Notes: generated by a model not told the origin, from the sequence alone. DNA of 64,000 nucleotides from Diplonema japonicum (GCA_964019335.1 OZ025735.1:1-64000), one strand, 5' to 3'. Shown: positions 10,375 to 23,029, counted from the stretch's first letter. Translations and numbers: made by a program.

Positions 10375-11742
10375 ATGAAGATGCAAGCGGTGTCAACAAT
10401 AGTGTTTTTTGGGTTTTGCGGGTTAGTGGTGTGCACCAATGACACAACGGTACCAGAGGAGGTTGCACCTGTGAATGGGACTGAGCCTGTGGAAGCCCCT
10501 GAGTGGAACAACACAATGCCTGTAGAAGAACCAGCTGAGTCCCCAGAGGCGAACGTCACAACACCGGCATCTGAACCGATCGAGGCCCCAACTACACCTG
10601 CCTACGAGCCTGCTGAAGAGCCATCTGACAACAGCACTGTCCCTGCACTCTCACCTGACGAGACTCCCGACGACAGCAATAAAACCACCCCCTCTGCAGA
10701 GCCTGTTGATACAGTACCTGATTCCAACGCGACTGTTCCTGCCTTTGAGCCTGCTGAGGAGCCATCTGACAACAGCACTGTCCCTGCACTCTCACCTGAC
10801 GAGACCCCCGACGACAGCAACAAGACCACCCCCTCTGCAGAGCCTGTTGAGGCACCACAAGAAGTGCCTGATTCCAACGCGACTGTTCCTCATGAGGCAC
10901 CCGAATCAAACTCGACCACACCGATCAACGTGCCTGTTGTAGTCCCTGAGACTGTGCCCATTATGCCGCCCGTAGCACCCGATGGTGTGAAGTGGTGTAC
11001 AACAAACGTTCCATGCACACTATTCGGTGATACCACAGCGACATGCAACACAGCGACAAATGAATGCAAGTGCGGGCAGGGCTACGGGCCTGTTGCACAA
11101 GGGAACGTGACGGCCTATTTGTGTGTGAAGCCAGGCTCCATAATTTCTCTGGTCATCAAGATAGTGCTGTCGTTGGTCTTTAATATCGACTGCAATCTGT
11201 TTGATGTGTCGCAGCACGGTGCACTGATGAGGCAGCTCATCAAGGACACAACAGGGGGCGACGTGGAGGAGCTCACCACATACTGCGGCTCGTTGGTTGT
11301 TGTAACAGAAGTGGGCAACGTGAATCCCGTGAAGCTAGCAGGTCTTGATGTGACAAGCACAGCGAACCAACAACTGAACGGCCCGAAGTTTGCAAGTCTG
11401 AGGTCTGTGGTAGGAACAGTAGCTTCCTCGAGCACGGACGTTGGGGGTAGTGCTTGCAAAGCGCCGAATGCAGCCACCACTACTCAACTTCCGTCGGGTG
11501 CCTGTGCACCTGTGCGTTGCAACAAGGAGTATACACTTCGCAAGGGTGTGTGTGTGGCAGAGACGGCTACTGCCAGCTTCACCCTCACGCTCCCTATCTC
11601 GACCGACAGCTCGGACTCCCTCTCAGCAGGTGTCGTGGTCGGCATTGTAATTGGTTCCATTGTCTTCATTGGCGCCGTTGGCGCTGCTGTTTTCTTTTGT
11701 TGGTTTAAGAAGACACCTGTTTCTCCTCTTGAGAATAATTAG
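10375..11742 (+). CDS. Mucin-like single-pass surface protein
   Basis: A 455-residue protein. The start at 10375 gives a signal peptide ('MKMQAVSTIVFFGFCGLVV'). Residues of about 25-200 are low-complexity Pro/Glu/Thr/Ser with many N-x-S/T sites. They contain a near-identical repeat of about 40 residues ('EPAEEPSDNSTVPALSPDET' and following), seen in DNA at about 10610-10700 and 10747-10845. A Cys-rich middle part (about 205-250) has CTxNVPC and 'NECKCGQGYGP' motifs resembling an EGF-like turn. Near the C-terminus is one membrane helix (GVVVGIVIGSIVFIGAVGA), then a short basic tail. This is a plausible heavily glycosylated cell-surface protein; no family is recognised. Confidence 0.75.
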   Translation: MKMQAVSTIVFFGFCGLVVCTNDTTVPEEVAPVNGTEPVEAPEWNNTMPVEEPAESPEANVTTPASEPIEAPTTPAYEPAEEPSDNSTVPALSPDETPDDSNKTTPSAEPVDTVPDSNATVPAFEPAEEPSDNSTVPALSPDETPDDSNKTTPSAEPVEAPQEVPDSNATVPHEAPESNSTTPINVPVVVPETVPIMPPVAPDGVKWCTTNVPCTLFGDTTATCNTATNECKCGQGYGPVAQGNVTAYLCVKPGSIISLVIKIVLSLVFNIDCNLFDVSQHGALMRQLIKDTTGGDVEELTTYCGSLVVVTEVGNVNPVKLAGLDVTSTANQQLNGPKFASLRSVVGTVASSSTDVGGSACKAPNAATTTQLPSGACAPVRCNKEYTLRKGVCVAETATASFTLTLPISTDSSDSLSAGVVVGIVIGSIVFIGAVGAAVFFCWFKKTPVSPLENN

Positions 11743-11980
11743 AAGTGCCCCTGCTGTGTTAAGTTATCAGACATGGAGCCTGTCTGACGTGGCGTGGGCA
11801 CTGTTCCCAAGAACCTCATTTTGGCAGGGTTGGCAGCTGTAAGAAAAAGATGACCAACGAACAGAACAGAACAGGGTAACTTCAAGTTTGTTTTGACGCG
11901 TTTGGCGATACCCCTTCCCCGTTTAGCTTACTTGCGGAAGTAAACCCTACTCGGCACAAAGAATACTAACTATTTATTTA

Positions 11981-12123
11981 GTGAATATAAGATCCTATGA
12001 TTTCACGCGTGGTGGCAGTGGTTTTGACGAGTAATGGCGGTTATATCACGAGCGAAGCGAGTGTTATAACGTTTAACGAGTCAAAACTGCCACCACAAGT
12101 GAAATCATCAATCTTATATTCAC
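11981..12123. repeat. Imperfect 143-bp palindrome (foldback/MITE-like)
   Basis: The outer arm 'gtgaatataag' (11981-11991) is exactly complementary to 12113-12123. Pairing continues inwards through 'gatttcac', 'gtggtggcagt-gttttgac' and a central 'gttata-gcgaagc-tataac' region. The whole unit can fold into one long hairpin. It has no coding frame. Confidence 0.8.
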
Positions 12124-12281
12124 AAGTACGATATTTTATTTAACGACAGCAAAATTTGAGTGGGTGGGAGGTACAGGTGGTACCAATTACAACAGGTGTC
12201 GGATGTGTGCCTCGGTAGTGCACATGTTTCCTGCGAACATCAACGCTGCATAAGCGTGGCGGACGATGCCATACCTCGGTG

Positions 12282-12674
12282 CTAAAGAATTCTGTCATTT
12301 GCTCTTGGGTAAAGATGTTCGCCTTTTTTGTTGACGCCTTCTTGGAACCTCTTGAGGGGGACCTTTAGTCGGGGGTGGTCTTGCAACTGCTTCTTGTAAT
12401 TCCTCCTCACAACCGAGTTTAGCCTTGAATAAGCCGCCCGGACTGAACGGGCAGCAGGCCTTGCTTCATGTCGTTGAACTAGAGAATAGAATCCTCTTCT
12501 TTCGGACGGGCCCTTCTTTTCCTTCCTATAATTATGAAACACACAAAAGCGTGCCCACTCCTTTTCGTATGGCTCTTGGAAGGGGGTGAACCCTGCTGCG
12601 TCCGCCTCTTGTGCAGTCGGGTTCTTGCCTATCCCAAAGGAACCTTGGTAGGAATTTTTGGAGGGTTTTGCTTA
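12282..12674 (-). pseudogene. Orphan minus-strand reading frame, about 130 codons without ATG
   Basis: On the minus strand a frame is open from a stop near 12674 to 12282 and looks protein-like, being rich in Arg, Lys and aromatics. It contains 'EADAAGFTPFQEPYEKEWAR', then 'FHNYRKEKKGPSERRGFYSL' and 'RPAARSVRAAYSRLNSVVRR'. There is no ATG, and it runs opposite to every intact gene, ending next to an inverted repeat. It may be a captured exon or part of a mobile element's protein. I do not recognise the family. Confidence 0.35.
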
Positions 12675-12747
12675 AATTAGGCCCAGGAGTGAAATAATAT
12701 TTCTTATTTTAACGCTATCAGAATTTTTTCACTCCTGGGCCTAATTT
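12674..12747. repeat. Perfect 21-bp inverted repeat
   Basis: Bases 12674-12694 are the exact reverse complement of 12727-12747 (core 'ggcccaggagtgaaa'), separated by 32 bp of A/T-rich sequence. A weaker echo of 'ggagtgaaat' and 'attttcactcc' follows at about 12779-12812. It fits a small MITE or an RNA-level hairpin. Confidence 0.8.
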
Positions 12748-12920
12748 CTTTTAGAAGCCGGAGCGTGAAAATAAAGTCAGGAGTGAAATAAAGTAAATTT
12801 TTATTTTCACTCCCACCCACGAAAATTTTGATGGAGTTAAATAAATGTAAATAAAATTTATTATCATTTTAAACCATGTTGCGTTTGAATAAAAAAAGAA
12901 AAGAGAACAGAAAGAAGAAG

Positions 12921-12953
<33 letters not shown>

Positions 12954-13345
12954 ATGTCCTCCATTCTTCCATTTTGAATAACAACTCATTCTAGGAAAGA
13001 TCGTGCCGTTCAAAGGCAGCAAAAAAGAAAAAAGAAAAAGAAAAAAAAGAAGGGGAAAAAAACGAGTTCAATTTAAAGTTTTCTCAAAAGTGAAGGAAAA
13101 AAAAAAAAAAAAAAAGAAATAGTTGTAGTTTGTTTAGGGAGGTGCAGAAAGAAGAAACACGGTACGCACAAGGTGCGACCCTTTATTATACTCTTCCCTC
13201 GCACCCTTTATTTTCCCTTTTTCGTTTGATCCATCTAACAATACCGTGGTGTCTACCAAACACTATGTGTGGCCTTTCCCTTCCCTTCCTGTGGTACCCC
13301 CGGTCAAAATGCTGTCAACAATTACCTTTTTCGGGGCCTGTAAAT

Positions 13346-13350
13346 CGGGG

Positions 13351-13385
<35 letters not shown>
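13346..13385. repeat. Poly(A) tract
   Basis: A run of more than 30 A bases. Similar runs are at about 12925 and 13100. Flanks show no gene. Confidence 0.7.
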
Positions 13386-13387
<2 letters not shown>

Positions 13388-13448
13388 ATTGTTAAAACCA
13401 TACACGTTATCAATACCATAACGTTATTTTTCTTTTGAGATAATAACA

Positions 13449-13745
13449 CGCCCGGTATCTAGCAAGGTATCTAGCAAGGTATCTAGCAAGGTATCTAGCA
13501 AGGTATCTAGCAAGGTATCTAGCAAGGTATCTAGCAAGGTATCTAGCAAGGTATCTAGCAAGGTATCTAGCAAGGTATCTAGCAAGGTATCTAGCAAGGT
13601 ATCTAGCAAGGTATCTAGCAAGGTATCTAGCAAGGTATCTAGCAAGGTATCTAGCAAGGTATCTAGCAAGGTATCTAGCAAGGTATCTAGCAAGGTATCT
13701 AGCAAGGTATCTAGCAAGGTATCTAGCAAGGTATCTAACAAGTAT
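13449..13745. repeat. 12-bp satellite, about 24 copies
   Basis: The unit 'aaggtatctagc' is repeated head to tail with almost no divergence until the last copies. Because 12 is a multiple of three, open frames arise on the minus strand (ARYL and LLDT repeats). They have no flanking coding sequence and are treated as by-products. Confidence 0.9.
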
Positions 13746-13860
13746 CGCAAGCATCTGCTGATGATGTGTATATCGCGTTATTTGAATACTGAAATATTAA
13801 CACCGCATACCCACCACCAACATGTCGTTGCAATATTCGCTTCGGCTGTTGGCGCATGGA

Positions 13861-13967
13861 ACCCGTGGAGCCCGTGGAGCCCGTGGAGCCCGTGGAGCCC
13901 GTGGAGCCCGTGGAGCCCGTGGAGCCCGTGGAGCCCGTGGAGCCCGTGGAGCCCGTGGAGCCCGTGG
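13861..13967. repeat. 9-bp tandem repeat (cccgtggag), about 12 copies
   Basis: Nearly perfect copies of 'cccgtggag'. On the + strand one frame gives an EPV tripeptide repeat inside a 92-codon frame that starts with an ATG at 13856 and ends at 14134. The rest of that frame ('VNLFDTIATPAHLRDVECRR') is not clearly protein-like and has no acceptor site or neighbour support, so no gene is called. Confidence 0.75.
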
Positions 13968-15050
13968 TCAATCTTTTTGATACGATTGCCACTCCCGCAC
14001 ATCTTAGAGATGTTGAATGTCGTCGTGAATGTCAAGCCATGCCGACCGTAGTTTTTAGGAGGCTTGTCTTAGATACTGAATCCGTCATCGCAAGGGAGAT
14101 GGCAGACCCCTGTTCCCTCATTCATCGTAGCTAGGAGCCCATTTTGATTCGGGCGACCTCCTTCTTTTACAGCCCCCTCCAAAAAAAGGCAACTGTGGAC
14201 ATGCATCCGACCTCCCTTTTTACCCCTTTTTCAACGACAGTCGAGAAACACATTCATTTTCAAATGTATCCGAAACAAGGTGGGTTTTTATTTGTACTCT
14301 CCTCGGTTTACTTTACTACCCTTAAAATACATAAGTAAAAAGCGACTTTAACCCAATGCTGTGTTTGCATCCATTTCCTTTTCGTTTTTTTCATCTTCGT
14401 TCTAACGGCAACCAATGTGTTCATGTGAGCCCGTGTCGGAGGTTGACCTCATCCTCCCTGGTCGATTACTGCAATTAAAACATATAAAAAAAAGAAAGAA
14501 AATGAAAAAAACGGAGAAAAGATGATAGAAACTCAAGCAAGCAAAGCCACTATGCTATGCCAAGTGAGAAAAAAAAAGAAAGAAATAAATAAATAAAATA
14601 TACAATTCTCTTAGACCCTTTCTTTTTCTTTTCTTTCCTCTGCTTTTTTGCCTCATCTCCTTCCCCCCCATAGGAAGGTCCAGGACGTTGCAATTAAACT
14701 GCATCTACTGGAGGGGAACACAAAAAAGGAGGGAAAAAGAAAATGATAAAAGAAAGGAATCAAACCCCCTCAGCTTGTTGCCTTCGCCTTCCCATTAGTG
14801 GTTCGAAACGTCCCACACCCTTCTATTTACTACTTTCTACTTTCCGGTCTGGTTTCCTCCCCCTTTCCCTTTCCTGTTATGCAACACGCAACCCATTCTT
14901 CCTCTTAAGTTCTCGATCCCCCGTCCCACATTTGTTTAGAAGAGCGAAACCGCAAGGCGGCACGTAGCTCCTTTGCCTCCTTTAAGCACCCTTTCTTTTT
15001 GGTTTAGTTTAACACATAGATCTAGACAACACAGATTCAACCTACTTAAA
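13968..15050. other. Gene-free stretch before the main gene cluster
   Basis: About 1.1 kb of T- and A-rich sequence with short non-conserved frames. Near its end (15021-15034) lies the AC-rich acceptor-like sequence preceding the YbjN-like gene. Confidence 0.45.
15021..15034 (+). promoter_or_regulatory. Acceptor-like site before the 15051 start
   Basis: AC-rich 'tctagacaacacag' ends 16 bp before the ATG. It has the same form as the 3' ends of the cis-introns in this window, so it may be a trans-splice or 5'-UTR splice acceptor. Confidence 0.45.
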
Positions 15051-15608
15051 ATGCTAGCATGCCCCGTCGTGTTATGCCTTGCCTTGAGCACAGCTGACAC
15101 AACACATGGCCGCGGCCACGGCCATGAGCTGTCGGCAAATGACCTGCGGGACATTGTGCATGAGGTCCACGACGATGTGCAGGAAGTGAATGGGTCGTTC
15201 GTGCTGAAATTCTCAGAAGAAGGCCTCGCAGAGAAGACGTTGACCATGTTTGTGGGAGAAGACTCCATCTTCCTGAGGTCTCTCTGGGACATTCCGCACA
15301 AGGGGTTGGAGGACTTCCCCGTGCTTAATCACTGGAACTCAAGGTTTAGTTTCTGCAAACTCAGCCTTCAGGATATTGAGGACAAAACCCAGGTTGTGAT
15401 GCACATGGATCAGCAGGTCGTCCAACCCGCCGTTGACCCTACCATCTCTGCCAAGAACTTCGTCGCTACTTCACTCCACATCTTCAAAACTGCTGTTGCT
15501 GGCTTCGACAGAGCCTACCGTGAGTACTACACGGAGCTTGCAGCAGCGACAGCTGAGGACGAAGACACAGTTAACACCGGTGAGAATGACCAGACGGCAG
15601 AGCAGTGA
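15051..15608 (+). CDS. Secreted YbjN-like protein
   Basis: A 185-residue protein with a signal peptide ('MLACPVVLCLALSTADTTHG'). The core (about 28-155) looks like a YbjN/sensory transduction regulator fold: helix, 'EVNGSFVLKFSEEGLAEKTL', 'HWNSRFSFCKLSLQD', 'TQVVMHMDQQV', then a helix 'AKNFVATSLHIFKTAVAGFD'. YbjN-type domains are best known from bacteria and from chaperone-like plant plastid proteins. A signal peptide suggests action in the secretory pathway or outside. The acidic tail lacks a retention signal. The frame is open further 5', but the acceptor-like site supports the ATG at 15051. Confidence 0.6.
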   Translation: MLACPVVLCLALSTADTTHGRGHGHELSANDLRDIVHEVHDDVQEVNGSFVLKFSEEGLAEKTLTMFVGEDSIFLRSLWDIPHKGLEDFPVLNHWNSRFSFCKLSLQDIEDKTQVVMHMDQQVVQPAVDPTISAKNFVATSLHIFKTAVAGFDRAYREYYTELAAATAEDEDTVNTGENDQTAEQ

Positions 15609-15879
15609 GGTGCAAGACAGGAAAGGCGGATTAAGTACTAACTAGTTGACCGTATTCTTTTTTTCTTCCTTCTTTTTCTTTACTTAAATTTAGTATTTCC
15701 TTTTGTTCTTTCTTTTTATTGATTAGATTTACACGCAGCAATTATTGTTCTCATTAACTCCCGCTGATTTATTTCTTATCTTTTTGGTCTTAGGTTGCAA
15801 GAACCCCCTCTATTTATTCAGTAACTATTGCCTTTACATGTCCCTTGCATGTCACTGATTACTCAGCACAGGTGCTAGA

Positions 15880-16344
15880 ATGGAAGAAGTGTTTGAAGGT
15901 GTGCGCGCTGCCTTTGCGTACAACACAACGACCAGAACATCGAATGCAGTGGGCTTGTCTGCTGCTATAACAGCAACGATCGAGGCGGTGGACTGGCAGG
16001 AGCCGTGGCTGCTGTACGTACTGGTAGTGCACGCTAGTCTGTGGATATGTCTGATGATGTCAAGGGGTAACCCGAAAGCTCTTGCAGTTCTTGGTGCGTC
16101 TATAGTCACCGCCGTGCACTCGCACACCCTCCTCAACTCCTTTGCGCAGAAGAACTGGAAATCGTTTTCCCGACGCAACTACTTTGACAGCGATTGCGTC
16201 CTCATCCGCATCATCTGGACAACTCCCCTGCTCGCAACGGCCTTCACAGTGCTGGTATATGCCCTGGTCGACGTCACTATACAGGCAAGGAACAGGCTAG
16301 CAAGACCGCAAAGAAGGCAAATAATATACCCTAGAAAACAATAG
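15880..16344 (+). CDS. TMEM18: TMEM18 family protein
   Basis: A 154-residue membrane protein that follows TMEM18 along its length. It has 'AVDWQEPWLLYVLVVHASLW' (family AVDWSEPWL), a second helix, 'LLNSFAQKNWKSFSRRNYFD' (family N...A..NW..FS...YFD), then 'IIWTTPLLATAFTVLVYAL' and a basic C-terminal tail. TMEM18 proteins are nuclear envelope/ER proteins with three or four helices and a basic tail; in mammals the gene is linked to body weight. An acceptor-like 'actcagcacag' ends 8 bp before the ATG. Confidence 0.85.
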   Translation: MEEVFEGVRAAFAYNTTTRTSNAVGLSAAITATIEAVDWQEPWLLYVLVVHASLWICLMMSRGNPKALAVLGASIVTAVHSHTLLNSFAQKNWKSFSRRNYFDSDCVLIRIIWTTPLLATAFTVLVYALVDVTIQARNRLARPQRRQIIYPRKQ

Positions 16345-16410
16345 CAGGTAGCTAGGGGGTGGGTTGGGTCTATTTATTACTCTCGATAACTTGGAGGCAC
16401 CTTCTGCAGG

Positions 16411-17526
16411 ATGGAAACAGCAGACGATGAGGGGAGCTCGATCATGGCTGTTTGTATTGCTGCAATGGCAGCTATGCTACTGGAGATATGGGCGGTGGCA
16501 ACCCTCACCGTGACGGAGCAGGACACCGCGCTGGTTAAAACTATCCCAGTGATTTCAGATGAAGAAGCAGCCAGCAGTACAGGGGAGCGGGCAGAGAGCG
16601 CTGTTGCCAACGCGTTGCTGGTGGGAGGTATTTTCGTAGGCATCACACTGCTGCTGATGCTAGTGTACAAATTAAAACTGAAAAGGGTCATGACGACATG
16701 GCTGGCTTCCTGCTACTTCATCATCTTCGTATTCCTCGGATGGGTTGTCTTCGACCTCACCTGCACCGCGCACCAAGTTCCATATGACATTGTCACTTGC
16801 TGTTGTGTGCTGTGGAACTTCGGTGTTGTTGGTGTCGTCGTGATTTATGTTGCAGGCCATCCACGGATGAAACAAGCATATCTGATCCTGACAGCTGTGA
16901 TCCTTGCTTGGTTTCTGGCCAAGCTGCCTGAATGGAGCACTTGGGTGTTGTTGGGCCTACTGACATGCTACGATTTGTACTCAGTAGGGGCAGAGAATGG
17001 TGTCGTCAGGATGCTTCTTGGACATGATAGCAGTGAGGAGGAAGACGAAGAAAGCGAGCGGCCTGTCACCACGACAAGGATGCCCTACGAGATGTACCGC
17101 TATGACGGGGACAACAGTGACGACGATATTGAATACTCCATACCAGGCTGCGACGAGTCCCTAGAGGTGGAAATGCAAGACGTGGTCCCAGCGGGGCGTA
17201 CAAATGATGCACAAGAAACTGTTCATCAGTACGACACACATAGCACACCTGAGGGCCTTCTCTTCGAGACGCAAAACCACGAGCTTGGTCTTGGCGACTT
17301 CACCTTTTACTGCCTTCTGACAGCAAGAAGTTTTCGTAGCAAAGGCGCTTTATCTAGCTTATTGGTAGTGACCGCTGTGCTCACAGGCCTCCTTGCTACG
17401 CTCTCGCTTGTACACCACCTGGATACCCCTCTGCCTGCACTGCCCCTCCCGATTCTCATGGGCGTTGTTTACTATTTAGTTTCCTTGCAGCACTTGGAGT
17501 ACATAGTTAGTCAGTTTCATACGTGA
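16411..17526 (+). CDS. Presenilin, catalytic subunit of gamma-secretase
   Basis: A 371-residue polytopic aspartyl protease of ER/Golgi membranes. Both catalytic motifs are present: YD in 'TCYDLYSVG' (Asp188) and GLGD in 'LGLGDFTFY' (Asp296), as is the PAL motif (residues 342-344). The loop between helices 6 and 7 (about 205-285) is acidic and poorly conserved, as in the family. The protein is somewhat shorter than human presenilin (about 467), mainly through a short N-terminus. Presenilins cleave type I membrane stubs within the bilayer together with nicastrin, APH1 and PEN2; none of those is in this window. The start is directly behind a 'cttctgcag' acceptor-like site. No intron is needed. 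Confidence 0.93.
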   Translation: METADDEGSSIMAVCIAAMAAMLLEIWAVATLTVTEQDTALVKTIPVISDEEAASSTGERAESAVANALLVGGIFVGITLLLMLVYKLKLKRVMTTWLASCYFIIFVFLGWVVFDLTCTAHQVPYDIVTCCCVLWNFGVVGVVVIYVAGHPRMKQAYLILTAVILAWFLAKLPEWSTWVLLGLLTCYDLYSVGAENGVVRMLLGHDSSEEEDEESERPVTTTRMPYEMYRYDGDNSDDDIEYSIPGCDESLEVEMQDVVPAGRTNDAQETVHQYDTHSTPEGLLFETQNHELGLGDFTFYCLLTARSFRSKGALSSLLVVTAVLTGLLATLSLVHHLDTPLPALPLPILMGVVYYLVSLQHLEYIVSQFHT

Positions 17527-17609
17527 ACACAAGAGATGATACCGATATTATTATATATTTGTTGCGCCATGTTTCTTCCAATTATACTACAGTTGCCTTT
17601 TATGCAGCA

Positions 17610-18515
17610 ATGCTACACGTGCTCTGTTTTTCATCGCTGATTATCGCCACGTCTTCTTTGAAAGACAATGAATCTTCTAGTCACCTATGCTGTTCTGATG
17701 CCCCGAGGAGGAGCACGCTCACCTGGACTTACTACAGAAGCAAAAACTACGCTACTACTGTGTCACGGGCATTCTCCGATGACGGCAGGCAAGGGTTGGC
17801 ATACATTCTAAGAACATGGAAAGGGAAAAGAGGTGTTGAAATAGGTGTTAAAGACGCCTTCTTTTCTAATATCCTGGTATGATGTTGGTGGTAAGGGGAC
17901 AACACAACACAGCTCGGCAGGACTACAAACTTCTCGCTGTACATGGTGGACCCGTGGATGTACCAGGACAACTACAAAGATCTCATTATCAGTAAATTCG
18001 GAACTGGTGACAAGACATACAATGAGGTTCTTAAGAAAGTTGAGCAATACGGTGATCGTGCGACTGTTCTGCGCAACACGTCCTCCGATGCTTCCAGCCT
18101 GTTCGCGAACCACTCGCTGGACTTTGTCTACATCGATGCAAGGCATGACTATGCTGCAGTGAAGGAAGATCTAGGTCTGTGGTGGCCAAAACTGGCACCG
18201 GGAGGGATCATGTCTGGGCATGATTTCTACTATGCCAACGATTCATGTGTACGACGCTCTGGACAAGACTGGGAGCTGCAGTCTGATGGGACACGCAGCT
18301 GGAAAGGTGTCCGTGGTGCTGTGGAAGAATTCTTCCATGACAAGAAAACGATGCATATCATGCAAGCGGGGTGGCGCATGGGGCGTGTGCTGACATCTCT
18401 CCATAAAACTCTCCGTAAGCCCCTCCTACCTCGTATGCGCCTTCCCGAGGTCCGGGCACACGATTGCCGCTTTCCCTCGTGGATGGTCATCAAGAGGCGC
18501 AGCGACTGGTCTTAA
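17610..18515 (+). CDS. Class I SAM-dependent methyltransferase (Methyltransf_24 type), signal peptide
   Basis: Two exons, 17610-17876 and 17923-18515, split by a 46-nt intron starting GTATG and ending ACAACACAACACAG. Splicing gives 'GVEIGVKDAFFSNIL' (SAM-binding motif I) joined to 'LGRTTNFSLYMVDPWMYQDN'. Further on are 'LDFVYIDARHDYAAVKEDLG' (motif with acidic SAM contact) and 'LAPGGIMSGHDF', all typical of the Methyltransf_24 family of small-molecule or sugar methyltransferases. The N-terminus 'MLHVLCFSSLIIATSS' is a likely signal peptide or anchor, so the enzyme probably acts in the ER/Golgi lumen or outside. The substrate cannot be read from sequence. The frame upstream to 17523 lacks an ATG. 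Confidence 0.8.
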
Positions 18516-18603
18516 CTGTTTAACTTTTACACATTTCATTTACCTAATTTGTTAAGTACTTAAGTCTTATAAACACCACGTTCCCGCACATGCACTATAG
18601 GTG

Positions 18604-19833
18604 ATGGATGAGATGAGGTCTGACGGGCCGGGGAAGGCTGGGTGGTTGGAAATGAGGATATGTGAGGGACGGGGCATTAAGGGGAGAGTTACTGTGGTAG
18701 TGGAGGTGGGGAAGCAAAGAAGGATGACTTGCGAGGCAAGTGGTGATTGTCCCGAGTGGTGGGAAAACTTCACAGTACCTGTGGAGATGATCAATGGCAA
18801 CGTCTACTTCAAAGTAGTAGTTAACGACACAGTGCACGGGAGGGCTTCTGTTCCGCTCGACACTTTGAAACAGGAAAAATATGAAGACACGTGGCTCAAG
18901 TTGCTGCCGCCTGCTGTTGGTGAGGGGCAAACTACGTCCTCGAAGTACCGTGCCATATGCCCTTCGGTGTACAGGGGAGGGCTCCCTAAGACCATGCAAA
19001 CGGCGCAAGAGAAGGGGTGGATCAAAGTGACAGCACATTGGGTAGGGCACCCCCCTACACTGCTGAGCATGACTACGCTCGCAACACCATGGGACTGGGA
19101 CCACCACACAGAAGTCGAGAACCTCGACTGGCTTGGTAACTTGCTGATACACCACGGATACAGGATATATGCTTCTTTGCAACTCCCATCACTACTTGAT
19201 GAGCTCAAGAAAGCACCGCTCCCTGTGAAGTTGATCAGCACCTCAGCATGGTTGATGCTAAGCAGTGTTCTGCAGCCCTACCAGGCACCCATGCTGTTTG
19301 CCATCTTTTGCTTATGCAACAGCATCTATAACCACGTCACAGGTGTCCACAGCAGCATTTCTAGCATAATACTGTTCGAAGAACAGAACCTAAAAGAACC
19401 CCCTACCATAAGGGAGGCACTTGCAGAGGTCGCACTACTTCCTTCGATCATTCAAAAAGTGCAGAACATTTTGGGTTATTTAGCGTCGGCAGTTGAAAAG
19501 CTGCATCACGTGTTCATCCTTTCAGAGCACCATTCTCTGATATCATTCTTCCTGCTGTTTGCGCACGCAATGCTGCTGAGCATCTTGATGTACTCTGTCA
19601 CTCCGAGGTTAGTCCTTGCCGCTTGCGGTTGCTTGTTCATCTTCAGCAAAGAATTGAGAAACAAGGTGGAACCTTTAGGGATAAGTAAGCACCCCATCTC
19701 GCTCACGCAGCCGTCCACGCTAAAGTCCATCCTATCCACCATTTGGTTCACCATCCCCGACAAGACAGATATGGTTCACAGGCATGTGAGCCACGGTCAA
19801 GTGGCGCATCACAGCAGTATCCCCGACAAATAG
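18604..19833 (+). CDS. C2-domain membrane protein, MCTP-like
   Basis: A 409-residue protein. Residues 12-100 form a C2-like domain ('GWLEMRICEGRGIKGRVTVV', 'NVYFKVVVND', 'VPLDTLKQEKYEDTWLKL'). The usual calcium-binding Asp loops are weak, so lipid or protein binding without calcium is possible. The rest resembles the membrane end of MCTP/PRT_C proteins: hydrophobic pair at about 225-250, the helix 'LPSIIQKVQNILGYLASAVE', then a second hairpin at about 310-345. MCTPs tether the ER to other membranes. The ATG follows 'cactatag' by three bases. Downstream, 72 bp separate it from the SERCA start. Confidence 0.7.
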   Translation: MDEMRSDGPGKAGWLEMRICEGRGIKGRVTVVVEVGKQRRMTCEASGDCPEWWENFTVPVEMINGNVYFKVVVNDTVHGRASVPLDTLKQEKYEDTWLKLLPPAVGEGQTTSSKYRAICPSVYRGGLPKTMQTAQEKGWIKVTAHWVGHPPTLLSMTTLATPWDWDHHTEVENLDWLGNLLIHHGYRIYASLQLPSLLDELKKAPLPVKLISTSAWLMLSSVLQPYQAPMLFAIFCLCNSIYNHVTGVHSSISSIILFEEQNLKEPPTIREALAEVALLPSIIQKVQNILGYLASAVEKLHHVFILSEHHSLISFFLLFAHAMLLSILMYSVTPRLVLAACGCLFIFSKELRNKVEPLGISKHPISLTQPSTLKSILSTIWFTIPDKTDMVHRHVSHGQVAHHSSIPDK

Positions 19834-19880
19834 AGATTTCAAACATAGTCTCAGCATTTCCATTTTGAATAAGCTGACAC

Positions 19881-19897
19881 ATCCCACCACACAACAG
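19881..19897 (+). promoter_or_regulatory. Acceptor-like site before the SERCA start
   Basis: 'atcccaccacacaacag' ends 8 bp before the SERCA ATG and only 64 bp after the previous stop. It matches the AC-rich ends of the introns in this window. Confidence 0.45.
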
Positions 19898-19905
19898 CCA
19901 GTAAA

Positions 19906-23029
<3,124 letters not shown>

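Noticed and set aside
13410..13754. Minus-strand frames coding ARYL and LLDT repeats
   Set aside because: They exist only because the 12-bp satellite has a period divisible by three; no flanking coding sequence.
13735..14051. Frames coding TGS, HGL and WSP tripeptide repeats
   Set aside because: By-products of the 9-bp repeat in other frames.
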